This document shows positions 19,778 to 27,562 of a stretch of 34,927 nt of DNA, piece after piece. A model generated the notes under the pieces. That model was not told where the DNA came from and did no database searches. It was given only the letters and a program-made list of their open reading frames with translations. The stretch comes from a virus: the IMG/VR virus record IMGVR_UViG_3300031951_000637, positions 1-34,927 of that record; one strand, written 5' to 3'. Positions within the stretch are counted from its first letter, which is position 1. Each line of letters begins with the position of its first letter. Position numbers and translations under genes: made by a program.

Positions 19778-20752
19778 TCATGGCTGCACCGTATTGCCAA
19801 GCATATGCGACCGGCTGTCGAACTGGCTGCCCACCTTGCCTGCAATCGGAATATCGCCCCACCAATAGACGCGCGGGGGCAGCGTTACCTTGCCATTGTA
19901 GCGCACGTTGCGCGCCTGCGTGTTGCCGCGCGAGGCTTCAAAGCCCTTCAGCGAGCCGCCCAGATCACCAAAGAACGCGCCGGGATAGCTGCTCAGCACA
20001 TTGTCGGTGGCCACGCTGTCACGCAGCAGCCCGCCTGTGATGGTGTGCGAGAAGATCACCGCCGCATAGTTGCCGTGGAAGTGCAGCCGGATGCCGCTGC
20101 CCGGTTCGGTCTTAGGGTCGCTCGACAAGATGCCCTGCATCATGCCAACCATCTTGTTGTTGACAATCCAGCCGTCCGATTGGGTGGGCTTGTCCTTCAG
20201 GCTCCACAACTGGATGCCATCAGGGTGCGCGCTGCCAACGCGCGTTGACCAAAAGAAGTCATTGCCGGCGATGATGAAGCGATGGCTGCCGACCATGTTG
20301 ATGCCGTCGCTGGTGGCTTTGCGGAACGTATTGCGGGCAAACAGCGCGTCCGTCACCTCATAGCCCATCAGGCCGGTGCGATGCCCCTCGAAATAGCTGT
20401 CGCGCACGGTCACGCGCACGCCGTTCCTGATCTGCACGCCGCCACGATTGCCGCCCGGCCCGGCATAGAAGCGCGCGTTGGCGATGCTGAAGTCCGTCAC
20501 GCCGGACGCCTGAATGGCATAGGTAACGCTGGTGTCCTTGGCCGGCGTGCCATAGGTGCCGCCGATGATGGTCAGCCCGTGGCTGTTCAAGACGGTGATG
20601 CCATCGGCAAAGGTTGCGCCAACTGCGGTCAGCGTGACGCCTGTTGAGCGCGCGGGAAGGTTGCGGATAAGCACGCGGTCAGGGCAAACTATGTTGCCGG
20701 TCGTGACGCTGCCGGTGAGAAGCGCGGCGGCGATGGCGGCGCAGGCAATCAT
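19778..20752 (-). CDS. Right-handed beta-helix protein in the lysis cassette
   Basis: This 324-residue protein has a hydrophobic N-terminus MIACAAIAAALLTGSVTTGN like an uncharged signal peptide. Repeating strands follow (GLTIIGGTYG, DFSIANARFY, VTVRDSYFEGHRTGLMGYEV, FIIAGNDFFW, HPDGIQLW, GIRLHFHGNYAAVIF). This is the parallel beta-helix pattern of pectate-lyase-type polysaccharide-binding or cleaving proteins. It overlaps the preceding small membrane gene by ATGA and is followed by Rz/Rz1, so it is co-expressed with lysis genes. It may act on cell-surface polysaccharide as a soluble or secreted depolymerase, or be a virion tail component. Catalytic residues are not identifiable. Confidence 0.75.
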   Translation of the reverse strand: MIACAAIAAALLTGSVTTGNIVCPDRVLIRNLPARSTGVTLTAVGATFADGITVLNSHGLTIIGGTYGTPAKDTSVTYAIQASGVTDFSIANARFYAGPGGNRGGVQIRNGVRVTVRDSYFEGHRTGLMGYEVTDALFARNTFRKATSDGINMVGSHRFIIAGNDFFWSTRVGSAHPDGIQLWSLKDKPTQSDGWIVNNKMVGMMQGILSSDPKTEPGSGIRLHFHGNYAAVIFSHTITGGLLRDSVATDNVLSSYPGAFFGDLGGSLKGFEASRGNTQARNVRYNGKVTLPPRVYWWGDIPIAGKVGSQFDSRSHMLGNTVQP

Positions 20753-20991
20753 GGCGTTGGCCCTTTATCCGCTTCGTTCTTTGCGCGGTCTTTTGCTGCC
20801 GTGCCAAACCCCGACGCCAGCAAGATAGCGCCAAACCCGCCACCGTAATTCAGCGGGTCAAACGTCTTGTTGTGGAACAGGTGAAAGCCGGAATAAACGA
20901 TATACGACGCCACCGCAGCAAGAGACAGCACGCGGCTAATCTCATATTCCATGTTGGAAGTGCCGGTGAGAATGTCGCGGAAAAATGCCAT
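20749..20991 (-). CDS. Small membrane protein, holin-like candidate
   Basis: This 80-residue protein starts MAFFRDILTGTSNMEYEISR, has hydrophobic LSLAAVASYIVYSGFHLF, a short linker, and GGGFGAILLASGFGTAAKDR with a charged tail. Two membrane segments and a charged C-terminus are typical of small phage holin-like proteins in such cassettes. The ATG overlaps the endolysin TAA (TAATG). The family is familiar but function is inferred from position. Confidence 0.6.
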   Translation of the reverse strand: MAFFRDILTGTSNMEYEISRVLSLAAVASYIVYSGFHLFHNKTFDPLNYGGGFGAILLASGFGTAAKDRAKNEADKGPTP

Positions 20992-21392
20992 TACGGATAA
21001 CTCGCCCACGGCAACTGCCAATGCGGCCCGTCCTTGAACGTGCGCCAATCGCCGCCCCATTCAAGCGCCACGCCTTCCGCAGCCGCAGCGGCCTTGATAA
21101 TCTTGGCCAGCCGATGCGTAAGCGGCCAATCAAACATTTCGGTTGTCTCAATCACGCCGTCACGGTCAAGGTCAAGCAGCGGCGCAAGGTCAACCGCGTG
21201 GCCGGTAAGGTGACGGCTGCGCATCGTCTTGCTGGCCTTTGCTGCCACAAGCTGCTTTTGACGGGCAAGCGTTCGCACGCCTTCTAGCACGGTGAACGGC
21301 AAATCGGTGTCCGCAGCGGCGCGGCGCACCACGCGCACCAAGTCAGGATGCACCCCTTGCAGGCGCGTTTCATCGCGGGCGGATAGTTTCAT
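20991..21392 (-). CDS. Endolysin, M15 peptidase with EF-hand loop
   Basis: This 133-residue protein is a peptidoglycan L-Ala-D-Glu / D-Ala-D-Ala-type peptidase of the M15C/VanY group. Zinc ligands are His61 and Asp68 in SRHLTGHAVD and His124 in DGPHWQLPW. Between them lies DLDRDGVIETTE (74-85), a complete 12-residue EF-hand calcium loop (Asp at 1, 3, 5, Gly at 6, Ile at 8, Glu at 12). T5 endolysin of the same family is calcium-activated. No signal peptide is seen, so it needs a holin. It is coupled to neighbours by overlaps, and its ATG overlaps the 26-aa gene stop. Confidence 0.9.
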   Translation of the reverse strand: MKLSARDETRLQGVHPDLVRVVRRAAADTDLPFTVLEGVRTLARQKQLVAAKASKTMRSRHLTGHAVDLAPLLDLDRDGVIETTEMFDWPLTHRLAKIIKAAAAAEGVALEWGGDWRTFKDGPHWQLPWASYP

Positions 21393-21469
21393 GATTTACC
21401 CCTTGTGATTAGCCAAGTCGCCAAGCATGCCACGCCCATGGAGAATAGGACGCTAGCAGCAAACGTCAT
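21389..21469 (-). CDS. 26-aa membrane microprotein before endolysin
   Basis: MTFAASVLFSMGVACLATWL ends ITRGKS: a single hydrophobic helix with a short basic tail. Its ATG overlaps the TGA of the upstream gene and its TGA overlaps the endolysin ATG, giving an exact fit. It could be a holin component or antiholin. Confidence 0.55.
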   Translation of the reverse strand: MTFAASVLFSMGVACLATWLITRGKS

Positions 21470-21681
21470 TGGCTTACACCTTGGCGCATACCTTCGCCGT
21501 CGCAGTTGAGCTTGCGGCAGATGGCGGTTAGCAGCGCCTTGCTTTCCGAGCGGTGTTCCTCAAGTTTGGCGAGCCGGCTTTCATGTGCCGTCCACCCTGC
21601 ACCAATACCAAACACTGACACTATAAGGATAGCGGCGCTGGTAAGGCTGATGTTCTGCTTGTCAATCGGCGGCATCTGCAT
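21466..21681 (-). CDS. Membrane-anchored coiled-coil protein
   Basis: This 71-residue protein has an N-terminal hydrophobic helix (LTSAAILIVSVFGIGAGWTA) and a charged helical C-terminus (HESRLAKLEEHRSESKALLT) with two Cys (ICRKLNCDG). Its shape resembles small phage lysis-associated membrane proteins. Coupled overlaps on both sides put it in the lysis cassette. A pinholin or antiholin role is inferred only. Confidence 0.55.
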   Translation of the reverse strand: MQMPPIDKQNISLTSAAILIVSVFGIGAGWTAHESRLAKLEEHRSESKALLTAICRKLNCDGEGMRQGVSQ

Positions 21682-22154
21682 CAGTCTGCCCCCGTTTCAA
21701 GGCGCGGCCCGATGCCCGCCACAGCCAAGCCATTATTGCTGCCACTATCGCGCCGACCGCGTATTTTGCGTCCGTCTCCATTAATCGCTCCCAGCAAAAG
21801 GAAAGCGATTTGAAGGCCCCCGCCGACCGTCAACATCGTTAGATAGCCCCAGGTGTCCACTGATCCGGACGCCCAATGCGCATAATGCAGCCCCAACTGC
21901 ACAAAATAGACGCGCGCCAGAATGGCCGGCGTGCGCCCCGTTGGTTGCCACAGCAGCACAATTGCGCTGGCCACGTCAAAAAACATGAACCACGCAACCG
22001 GGGCAACGTCATCAGCCGCTATCACAGATAGATTGCAAGCAATGAAATTGGCCGCCAACACTAACGCGCTACGCAACAACAACGGGCAGCCGTGCCGGAC
22101 TGCAAGTAGGCTCCCGACCAAAAGGCCTATCGCAAAAACCGTCTGCACGAACAC
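21681..22154 (-). CDS. Four-helix membrane protein, unknown function
   Basis: Starting at GTG 22154, one base past the previous stop, the protein is 157 residues. Hydrophobic segments are TVFAIGLLVGSLLAV, LVLAANFIACNLSVIA, APVAWFMFFDVASAIVLLW and YLTMLTVGGGLQIAFLLLGA. The tail is basic and Gly-rich. ATGs further upstream (22220, 22262) would overlap the previous gene and have no ribosome site. It may help lysis or alter the host membrane; no family is recognised. Confidence 0.6.
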   Translation of the reverse strand: MFVQTVFAIGLLVGSLLAVRHGCPLLLRSALVLAANFIACNLSVIAADDVAPVAWFMFFDVASAIVLLWQPTGRTPAILARVYFVQLGLHYAHWASGSVDTWGYLTMLTVGGGLQIAFLLLGAINGDGRKIRGRRDSGSNNGLAVAGIGPRLETGAD

Positions 22155-22155
22155 G

Positions 22156-22368
22156 TTACGGCAATTCTTTGGGAGTGCCGCCAGAGAGAGGCCCAACTTC
22201 AATACCGAGCGTTTCGGCATGTTCGCACGCGGCGTCATGCAGCGTCTTGTGATGCCGTGCAATGGCCAGCATTACCGGCTTGCACACGTCATGCGCCTTG
22301 GCCAGTGTTTCTAGATTGTGCAGCGAAGCGGCAATGCGCTCGGCTGTGTCTTGTTCCCACTTCGCCAC
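22156..22368 (-). CDS. 70-aa helical hypothetical protein
   Basis: MAKWEQDTAERIAASLHNLE, then KAHDVCKPVMLAIARHHKTLHDA: soluble, helical, with several His. GAGACGAC precedes the ATG. It lies between the PKD-like protein and the four-helix membrane protein. No family is recognised. Confidence 0.6.
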   Translation of the reverse strand: MAKWEQDTAERIAASLHNLETLAKAHDVCKPVMLAIARHHKTLHDAACEHAETLGIEVGPLSGGTPKELP

Positions 22369-22379
22369 GTGTCGTCTCC

Positions 22380-22757
22380 TTACAGCCCAAAGTTGTCATA
22401 GGAATACACTGCACCCGGCGATGCATCAACCGCCAGCGCGCTATCTGTCACAGTGCAAATCAGCGTGCCTTGCGCAAAGCCGCCAAAGGCAACGCCCGTC
22501 ACAAGCGGCGTGCATGTCGGGTTAGTCGTGCTGCCAAAGAAACCAAATGAACCGCCGCTGGTGCCTGTCCACGACCACGCATAAGTGTAAGGCGGGGTGC
22601 CGCCGGATGCCGTGCAAGTGTTGTCGTTGAACGTCCAGCCGGAGTTATTGAAGTCGGACGCAACCTCGCCCTCTTGCGTGACGGCAACAAGCTCAACGCT
22701 GCCACCGCCTCCGGTGCCGCCGTAGCTATTGCCAACCGCTGCAAGGATGCCCGTCAC
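22380..22757 (-). CDS. PKD/Ig-like beta-sandwich protein
   Basis: Read from GTG 22757, which overlaps the tail-fibre stop (GTGA), the protein is 125 residues. A Gly-rich start leads into SGGTPPYTYAWSWTGTSGGS, the GGTPPYTY-W turn of PKD-like domains. Cys residues lie at TCTAS, TCTPL and LICTV. PKD/Ig-like domains in phages commonly bind cell-surface sugars. Its place immediately behind the head-binding fibre protein suggests a fibre-associated accessory. The earlier ATG at 22811 lies inside the fibre gene and is unlikely. Confidence 0.65.
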   Translation of the reverse strand: MTGILAAVGNSYGGTGGGGSVELVAVTQEGEVASDFNNSGWTFNDNTCTASGGTPPYTYAWSWTGTSGGSFGFFGSTTNPTCTPLVTGVAFGGFAQGTLICTVTDSALAVDASPGAVYSYDNFGL

Positions 22758-23575
22758 GTCACCTGGCCTGCAATATACCACACGGTTGCCGTGCGCTTCT
22801 TGATGACGCAATCACCATACACAGCGAGCGTGCGAGTGCCGGTGTTTGTGGTGCCAGACTGCCGCAGCGTGTCGGACGTAATGCTGATGGTAATCGTGGC
22901 GTTGGTGCTGTTGCTGATCTCAATCGCCGTGCCAATCGGAAACGCAATGCTTGCGTTAGCCGGAATAGTGATGTTGCCGCTGGTGTAAACGGTCTTGCCT
23001 GCGTCGCTCAATTGCAGCGTGCCGCCCGTTGAAACAACCACAGGCAGCCCGCGAAAGCCAATCGAATTGGCCGCCGCCGTGCCGGTTTCGACAATGGCCA
23101 CGTCTTGCTCTAGCGACGTAATGTCAGTGTTTGCGCCTGATGCCGCTGCGGTGATGGCAGAACGCGCGGTGGCGGCGTTCGATACGGTCAAGGTCAGCGT
23201 GCCAGCGCCCGTGATGGGGCCGCCGGTAAACGCAAAGCCGGTCGTGCCACCGCTTGCTGCAACGCTCGTTACGCTGCCTGCTGCGTTAAGGCTGGGCGCG
23301 CTGAACACCAAGACGCCTTGCGCATCCTTGACGGTCACAGATGCAGCCGTGCCAGCCGTGTAGAGCCGCGACGGCGCACCCGCGTAAACCGGATAACCCG
23401 CATTGACCGTGGCGGGATTAGGCGCTGGCAGGGTCAAGGCGTCATCGTAATAGATGGCTACCGGATTGGTGACGGGATCAAGATTGGCCACGCCAACGTA
23501 AATCAGGCCGCCGTCGATTGGTTCGCCGTCAAGTCCGGTGAATACGGAAAACGGTGGGGTGATGGGTAGGCTCAT
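22754..23575 (-). CDS. Tail fibre/tailspike with P22-type head-binding domain
   Basis: This 273-residue protein has an N-terminal ~100 residues with the P22 tailspike head-binding pattern: TPPFSVFTGLDGEPIDGGLI, then DPVTNPVAIYYDDALTLPA, NAGYPVYAG and VTVKDAQGVLVFSAPS. The next region has tail-fibre strands (SVTSVAASGGTTGFAFTGGP), and the C-terminus is beta-rich. No endorhamnosidase-like beta-helix follows, so it is an adaptor or short fibre. It probably docks on the tail machine and recruits receptor-binding parts. The ATG overlaps the large ejection protein stop (ATGA). Confidence 0.82.
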   Translation of the reverse strand: MSLPITPPFSVFTGLDGEPIDGGLIYVGVANLDPVTNPVAIYYDDALTLPAPNPATVNAGYPVYAGAPSRLYTAGTAASVTVKDAQGVLVFSAPSLNAAGSVTSVAASGGTTGFAFTGGPITGAGTLTLTVSNAATARSAITAAASGANTDITSLEQDVAIVETGTAAANSIGFRGLPVVVSTGGTLQLSDAGKTVYTSGNITIPANASIAFPIGTAIEISNSTNATITISITSDTLRQSGTTNTGTRTLAVYGDCVIKKRTATVWYIAGQVT

Positions 23576-26500
23576 TGCGGTTGCTCCCTGTCCGTTTGAA
23601 CAATAGCCGGCTGCGCTCCAATAGCATAGGCCCGCATACGAGCGCCAACAGCATCAAGACGGCGCGGCGTAGGCTTGCGCAACAAGTCAGCCGCCAACGC
23701 TGGATCAAGCATAGCCTGCACCGTCAAATCGCGCACAGCAGACGCGCGGCCAAGAACCGCCGCAGTTGCATCTAGCACCGTATTCATTGCGCCCAGCTTA
23801 GACGCACCGATACCTTGCAACACCACGCTGGCAAGACGGCCCCAAGTTTCGGCGTTGCGCACGCTGTCACTTCCCGGCGCGCGATTGTTTGTAGCCGCCG
23901 CCTGCACTCGCTTAGCTTGCATACGGAGATTGAGCAGCGCAGAACGCTGTTCACGCGACAAAAGGTTAGTGCCCTCTGTTTTGCTCAGCACATTGACAAG
24001 CGCCTTTTCCAATTCGGCATTGCGCACCAATTGCACGCCGTTTGCGTCAAATCCGCCCGCAGACGCCTCTTCAATGTAATTGCCAATAGCCCGACGCAGC
24101 CCCGCCGCCGCTTCACGGTTAGGCCGAACCTGGCCAACCAGACGGCGAAAATCACGCGCGCCATCTTTTTTGCGCAACAGCGTAGAAACAGCCTGCACGG
24201 CATCGCCGGCTTCAGCAACTTGCCGCAACGGCGACGACATGAATTGCTCGTTCAAGGCCGCGACTTGGCGAACCGCGTCAACATCAGAACGCGCGGCAGG
24301 ATATGCGCGCAGCGTGTCTTGATATTTTGTCAGCACGCCTTCAATGCGCTGCGGATTGTTACCAGCCGCCTCAAGCTCGCGCCGCAGTTGGCCGCGCGCA
24401 ATGCCTTCTGCCTCATCAGCCCCTATTGCGCCTTGCAAACGTTGCGCAGCACCGGCACCCGTCGCCCCAGCCGGCACAAGCGTGCCCGGAACTCGCGCCT
24501 CATCTAAGCGCGGATTGCCAAAGTTATCCGTTGCCAGCGCTCGCCCAACTTCATTGTTGCGGAACGTTGTAGCGTATTCCCGATAACCTTGGCGCGCTCG
24601 CCGCATTGCCTTCATACGAGCCGGCCCAGCTTGCGCAGACAAAAAGCCTTCAGCCGCATTAGCCGCAGACTTTGCCAGCCCAGCGGAAATGTTATCACTG
24701 CCTTTAAGCCTGCCCGATTGACGGCGAAGGTCACTGATAATCCGCTCAACTTGGCGCGTTTCCAAAACGTCAGCCTTAACCAGTTGCCCAATCAAACTTG
24801 CCACGCCACTTTGCGGCGGCAAACCTGCCGGGAAATAATCGCGCATAATGTCCAAAAGCGACGACTGAAACGGTGACAACACCCGCACGCGATCAGCATC
24901 ATCGGCACGCTGTTGCAAATATTCCACATCGTTTTGCGTAACCGGACGCGGCGGCAAGCTGTTAACATCACGGTAAAGCGCGTCCCAATCGTCGGCGTTC
25001 ATGCGCTCAATATCTAGGCCGCGCTCATCAAGCATCTGCCGCACATAATCTTGGTTTTGCTGGCGCGCTTGCGTTTCAGCACGCGCCACTTGCGCGTCAA
25101 CATTCATTGCGCGCCGGCCTGTGCCGCCACGGCCCGCCGCCCCCAAATCCGCCAGCAGCGTATCTAGAAAATCGTTTGCGCCAAACGTATCAGGCGCATT
25201 GGCAGGCGCAGCAGGGATAAGCCCGCGCTCCCGCGCCGTTTGAATTGTCTTGTCCAATTCAGCGCGCGGGCTTGCGTTGTTACGGAAAAGCCCCGGCAAC
25301 TGTTGCGGCCCATACCCCATGCGGATCAAATCACGGCCAAGCGGGCTTTGCGGGTTTACGCCTTCGGAACGCAACAGCCCCAACAGCGACCCACCTTGCG
25401 CCCGCATTGCAGCAGCATCAGCATCAGGCACACGATCAGCCAGTGTTTCGCGCACTCCTTGCGCAAATCGGCCCACGTCGTTTTGCGACGGCATAGACAC
25501 AGCCGGCAAATCAAATTCCACCGGCCCGACTTGCACAATCTCTTCACCGCCAGGAATATCATACAATGCAGACGCACGCGCCTTAGCGGCACGCTCAGCT
25601 TCACCAAGCACGGCCCGCGCTTGCGTCCCCGCAACCTCTGGCGGCTCCAATGCGCCAACCGCTGCACGTTGCGCACCAATCATGCGCGCATTGCTTGCAG
25701 CCGTTTGCGCTGCCAATGCCGGCAGTTGCGTAACGTCGCCAGCGCCAAGCGCGCGATTAGCCGCCAACTGCCGCTGTTGCGCATTGCTTGCCAGCCTGTC
25801 CGAAATTTGCGCGCCGGATTGCACGCCAGACTGCAACGAGCGCGTTAGGCCAGACAGCCCAATATCGCCCGCAACCTCTGCCGTTGTTGGCATAACACCA
25901 GCCGGATTAGGCCCGGTCAATGCCACCTCAATGCGCTGCGCCACATCGGCAGGATTGTTAAGCGTGCTTTCCTGCAGCAGACGCGCCGCCGCTTCTTCCA
26001 CATAACCACGGCCAAGGCGACGGAATGACGTGCCCAGCGCCTGCAATGCCGCCTCACCCGCAACCGGCGTCACAATGCCCGCCAGCACAGAAGCAACAAT
26101 TTGCGCGGCAGGATCGCCACCAACTTCCGCAACCATCTGCCCAGCAGCGCCCGCAGCGCCCGCCCCAACCAACTGCGCCGTAGGTTGCGCAGCCAGCGCC
26201 GCCCCGACACCTTGCGTCACAGTTGGCACGGCAGCCGCGCCTTGCGCCAACATGCGGCCAAGCCCCATGCCGCCCGCCGCGCCACCCGCTGCCGTTGCTG
26301 TTGATTGAATAATGCGCTCAGCCGCCGTTTTGGCTTCAGGAACCCCAATAGACGCAAACAAGTTTTCCATTGCCTCCGTTGGCGTGGAAAATTCAGTGCC
26401 AAGCAAACGGTTGACGCCTGTGACAATCGGATCAAAAATCAACGGCGCAAGCGTAGCCGTAGCAGCGCCCGCAAGAGCGCCTGGAGGCCCAGCCACCATG

Positions 26501-26808
26501 CCGCCAAGCCCAGCGCCGGCCAATGCAGGTGCAAGACCGCGCGTAGTCGCGCCGAACACGCCCCCAGCCGTTGTTTCGTCTTCAGCAAATTCGCTAGGAG
26601 GCACGTCAACCGTTTGCACGGGTTGCACAGCGCCGCCAAATTGCGATGCAAGCGCAGAATAATCGACCTCTTCAGCAGGCTTAGGACGCGGAATGTTGAC
26701 ACGCAGCACCGGACGCCCAGCCGCATCCGTTCCCATACCGCCAGCATCATTGGCCGGCTGCACAGTGCCGCCAAACTCTTTGGCCAAGGCTTCGTAATTC
26801 GTTGCCAT
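23572..26808 (-). CDS. Large ejection / internal virion protein (gp16-type position)
   Basis: This 1078-residue, Ala/Arg/Gln-rich, mainly helical protein is larger than P22 gp16 (609). A repeated motif, YEALAKEFGGTVQP and YSALASQFGGAVQP, opens the protein (about residues 5-18 and 49-62). Gly/Ala-rich hydrophobic segments follow (ALAGAGLGGMVAGPPGALAG), compatible with membrane insertion during DNA delivery. Long charged helices fill the rest. It lies last in the ejection cluster, as P22 gp16 does. No lysozyme or transglycosylase motif was recognised. Confidence 0.75.
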   Translation of the reverse strand: MATNYEALAKEFGGTVQPANDAGGMGTDAAGRPVLRVNIPRPKPAEEVDYSALASQFGGAVQPVQTVDVPPSEFAEDETTAGGVFGATTRGLAPALAGAGLGGMVAGPPGALAGAATATLAPLIFDPIVTGVNRLLGTEFSTPTEAMENLFASIGVPEAKTAAERIIQSTATAAGGAAGGMGLGRMLAQGAAAVPTVTQGVGAALAAQPTAQLVGAGAAGAAGQMVAEVGGDPAAQIVASVLAGIVTPVAGEAALQALGTSFRRLGRGYVEEAAARLLQESTLNNPADVAQRIEVALTGPNPAGVMPTTAEVAGDIGLSGLTRSLQSGVQSGAQISDRLASNAQQRQLAANRALGAGDVTQLPALAAQTAASNARMIGAQRAAVGALEPPEVAGTQARAVLGEAERAAKARASALYDIPGGEEIVQVGPVEFDLPAVSMPSQNDVGRFAQGVRETLADRVPDADAAAMRAQGGSLLGLLRSEGVNPQSPLGRDLIRMGYGPQQLPGLFRNNASPRAELDKTIQTARERGLIPAAPANAPDTFGANDFLDTLLADLGAAGRGGTGRRAMNVDAQVARAETQARQQNQDYVRQMLDERGLDIERMNADDWDALYRDVNSLPPRPVTQNDVEYLQQRADDADRVRVLSPFQSSLLDIMRDYFPAGLPPQSGVASLIGQLVKADVLETRQVERIISDLRRQSGRLKGSDNISAGLAKSAANAAEGFLSAQAGPARMKAMRRARQGYREYATTFRNNEVGRALATDNFGNPRLDEARVPGTLVPAGATGAGAAQRLQGAIGADEAEGIARGQLRRELEAAGNNPQRIEGVLTKYQDTLRAYPAARSDVDAVRQVAALNEQFMSSPLRQVAEAGDAVQAVSTLLRKKDGARDFRRLVGQVRPNREAAAGLRRAIGNYIEEASAGGFDANGVQLVRNAELEKALVNVLSKTEGTNLLSREQRSALLNLRMQAKRVQAAATNNRAPGSDSVRNAETWGRLASVVLQGIGASKLGAMNTVLDATAAVLGRASAVRDLTVQAMLDPALAADLLRKPTPRRLDAVGARMRAYAIGAQPAIVQTDREQPQ

Positions 26809-27560
26809 TACCGAATGCCAGCCTTACGCTTGAACATCTCTGCCGCCGTCTTGTTAGGGAATGTTGCAATCGAGCCGTTGGGCAACGTAACAGTTACACC
26901 CGCGCCCGGCAGCGTCACGCCTGCAACACGCGCAAGGCGGTTTTTCACTTCCTGCCACGCAGCCAATCGCGCGTTAGCCGGCGTATCAGGATCGGCCAAA
27001 TTGCCCACGCGCTCTTTTAAAAACGCAACGTCAGCATTGGACACGCCAGCGCCAAGGCTCCCGCCCGTAAGCTGCAATGTCATATCACTGACAATGGTTT
27101 TAAGCCGTGAAATGTTTTGCATCCCCGGCGTTGCTTCGCCGGCAATGTCGCCATAGCGGTTGGCAAAAAACGCTTCTACTGCGCCGCTTGTCGAACCTTT
27201 GATAAGATCAGCAACAGGATCGGCCCCGGTTGTCGGGTCAACACCAGCCGCTTGCAACAGATTAAACGCGGCGTTCTTGGGTGGCGTCTTGTTGCCACTG
27301 CCGATAGCTTCAATTTTGCCAGCAGCGTTAATCTGATAAGTTTGGCTAGGCTGCAATCCTGCCTCAGAAACCTCTTGCGGCGTCATTGTTCGCCACGTCG
27401 ATTGCGCGGCTGCGCGCTCTTCACCGCGCAACGCAATTCCTAACCGCGCTTCCTCAGCAGGCGACACGGGCGCAGCTTGCGCGCCAATCAGCGGGCGCAA
27501 CCGCGCCGCCGCAACCGGCTTCACATCGGCGCGGAATTGCGCGTAGGGGTTTTCTGCCAT
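26808..27560 (-). CDS. Ejection-cluster protein, 250 aa
   Basis: It starts MAENPYAQFRADVKPVAAAR. The middle is Ala/Gly/Thr-rich, and the C-terminal end (VTVTLPNGSIATFPNKTAAE, MFKRKAGIR) looks like a small beta-hairpin motif also found in phage internal proteins. The gene ends in a TAATG overlap with the large ejection gene. The role is inferred from position among ejection genes. Confidence 0.65.
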   Translation of the reverse strand: MAENPYAQFRADVKPVAAARLRPLIGAQAAPVSPAEEARLGIALRGEERAAAQSTWRTMTPQEVSEAGLQPSQTYQINAAGKIEAIGSGNKTPPKNAAFNLLQAAGVDPTTGADPVADLIKGSTSGAVEAFFANRYGDIAGEATPGMQNISRLKTIVSDMTLQLTGGSLGAGVSNADVAFLKERVGNLADPDTPANARLAAWQEVKNRLARVAGVTLPGAGVTVTLPNGSIATFPNKTAAEMFKRKAGIR

Positions 27561-27562
27561 TG

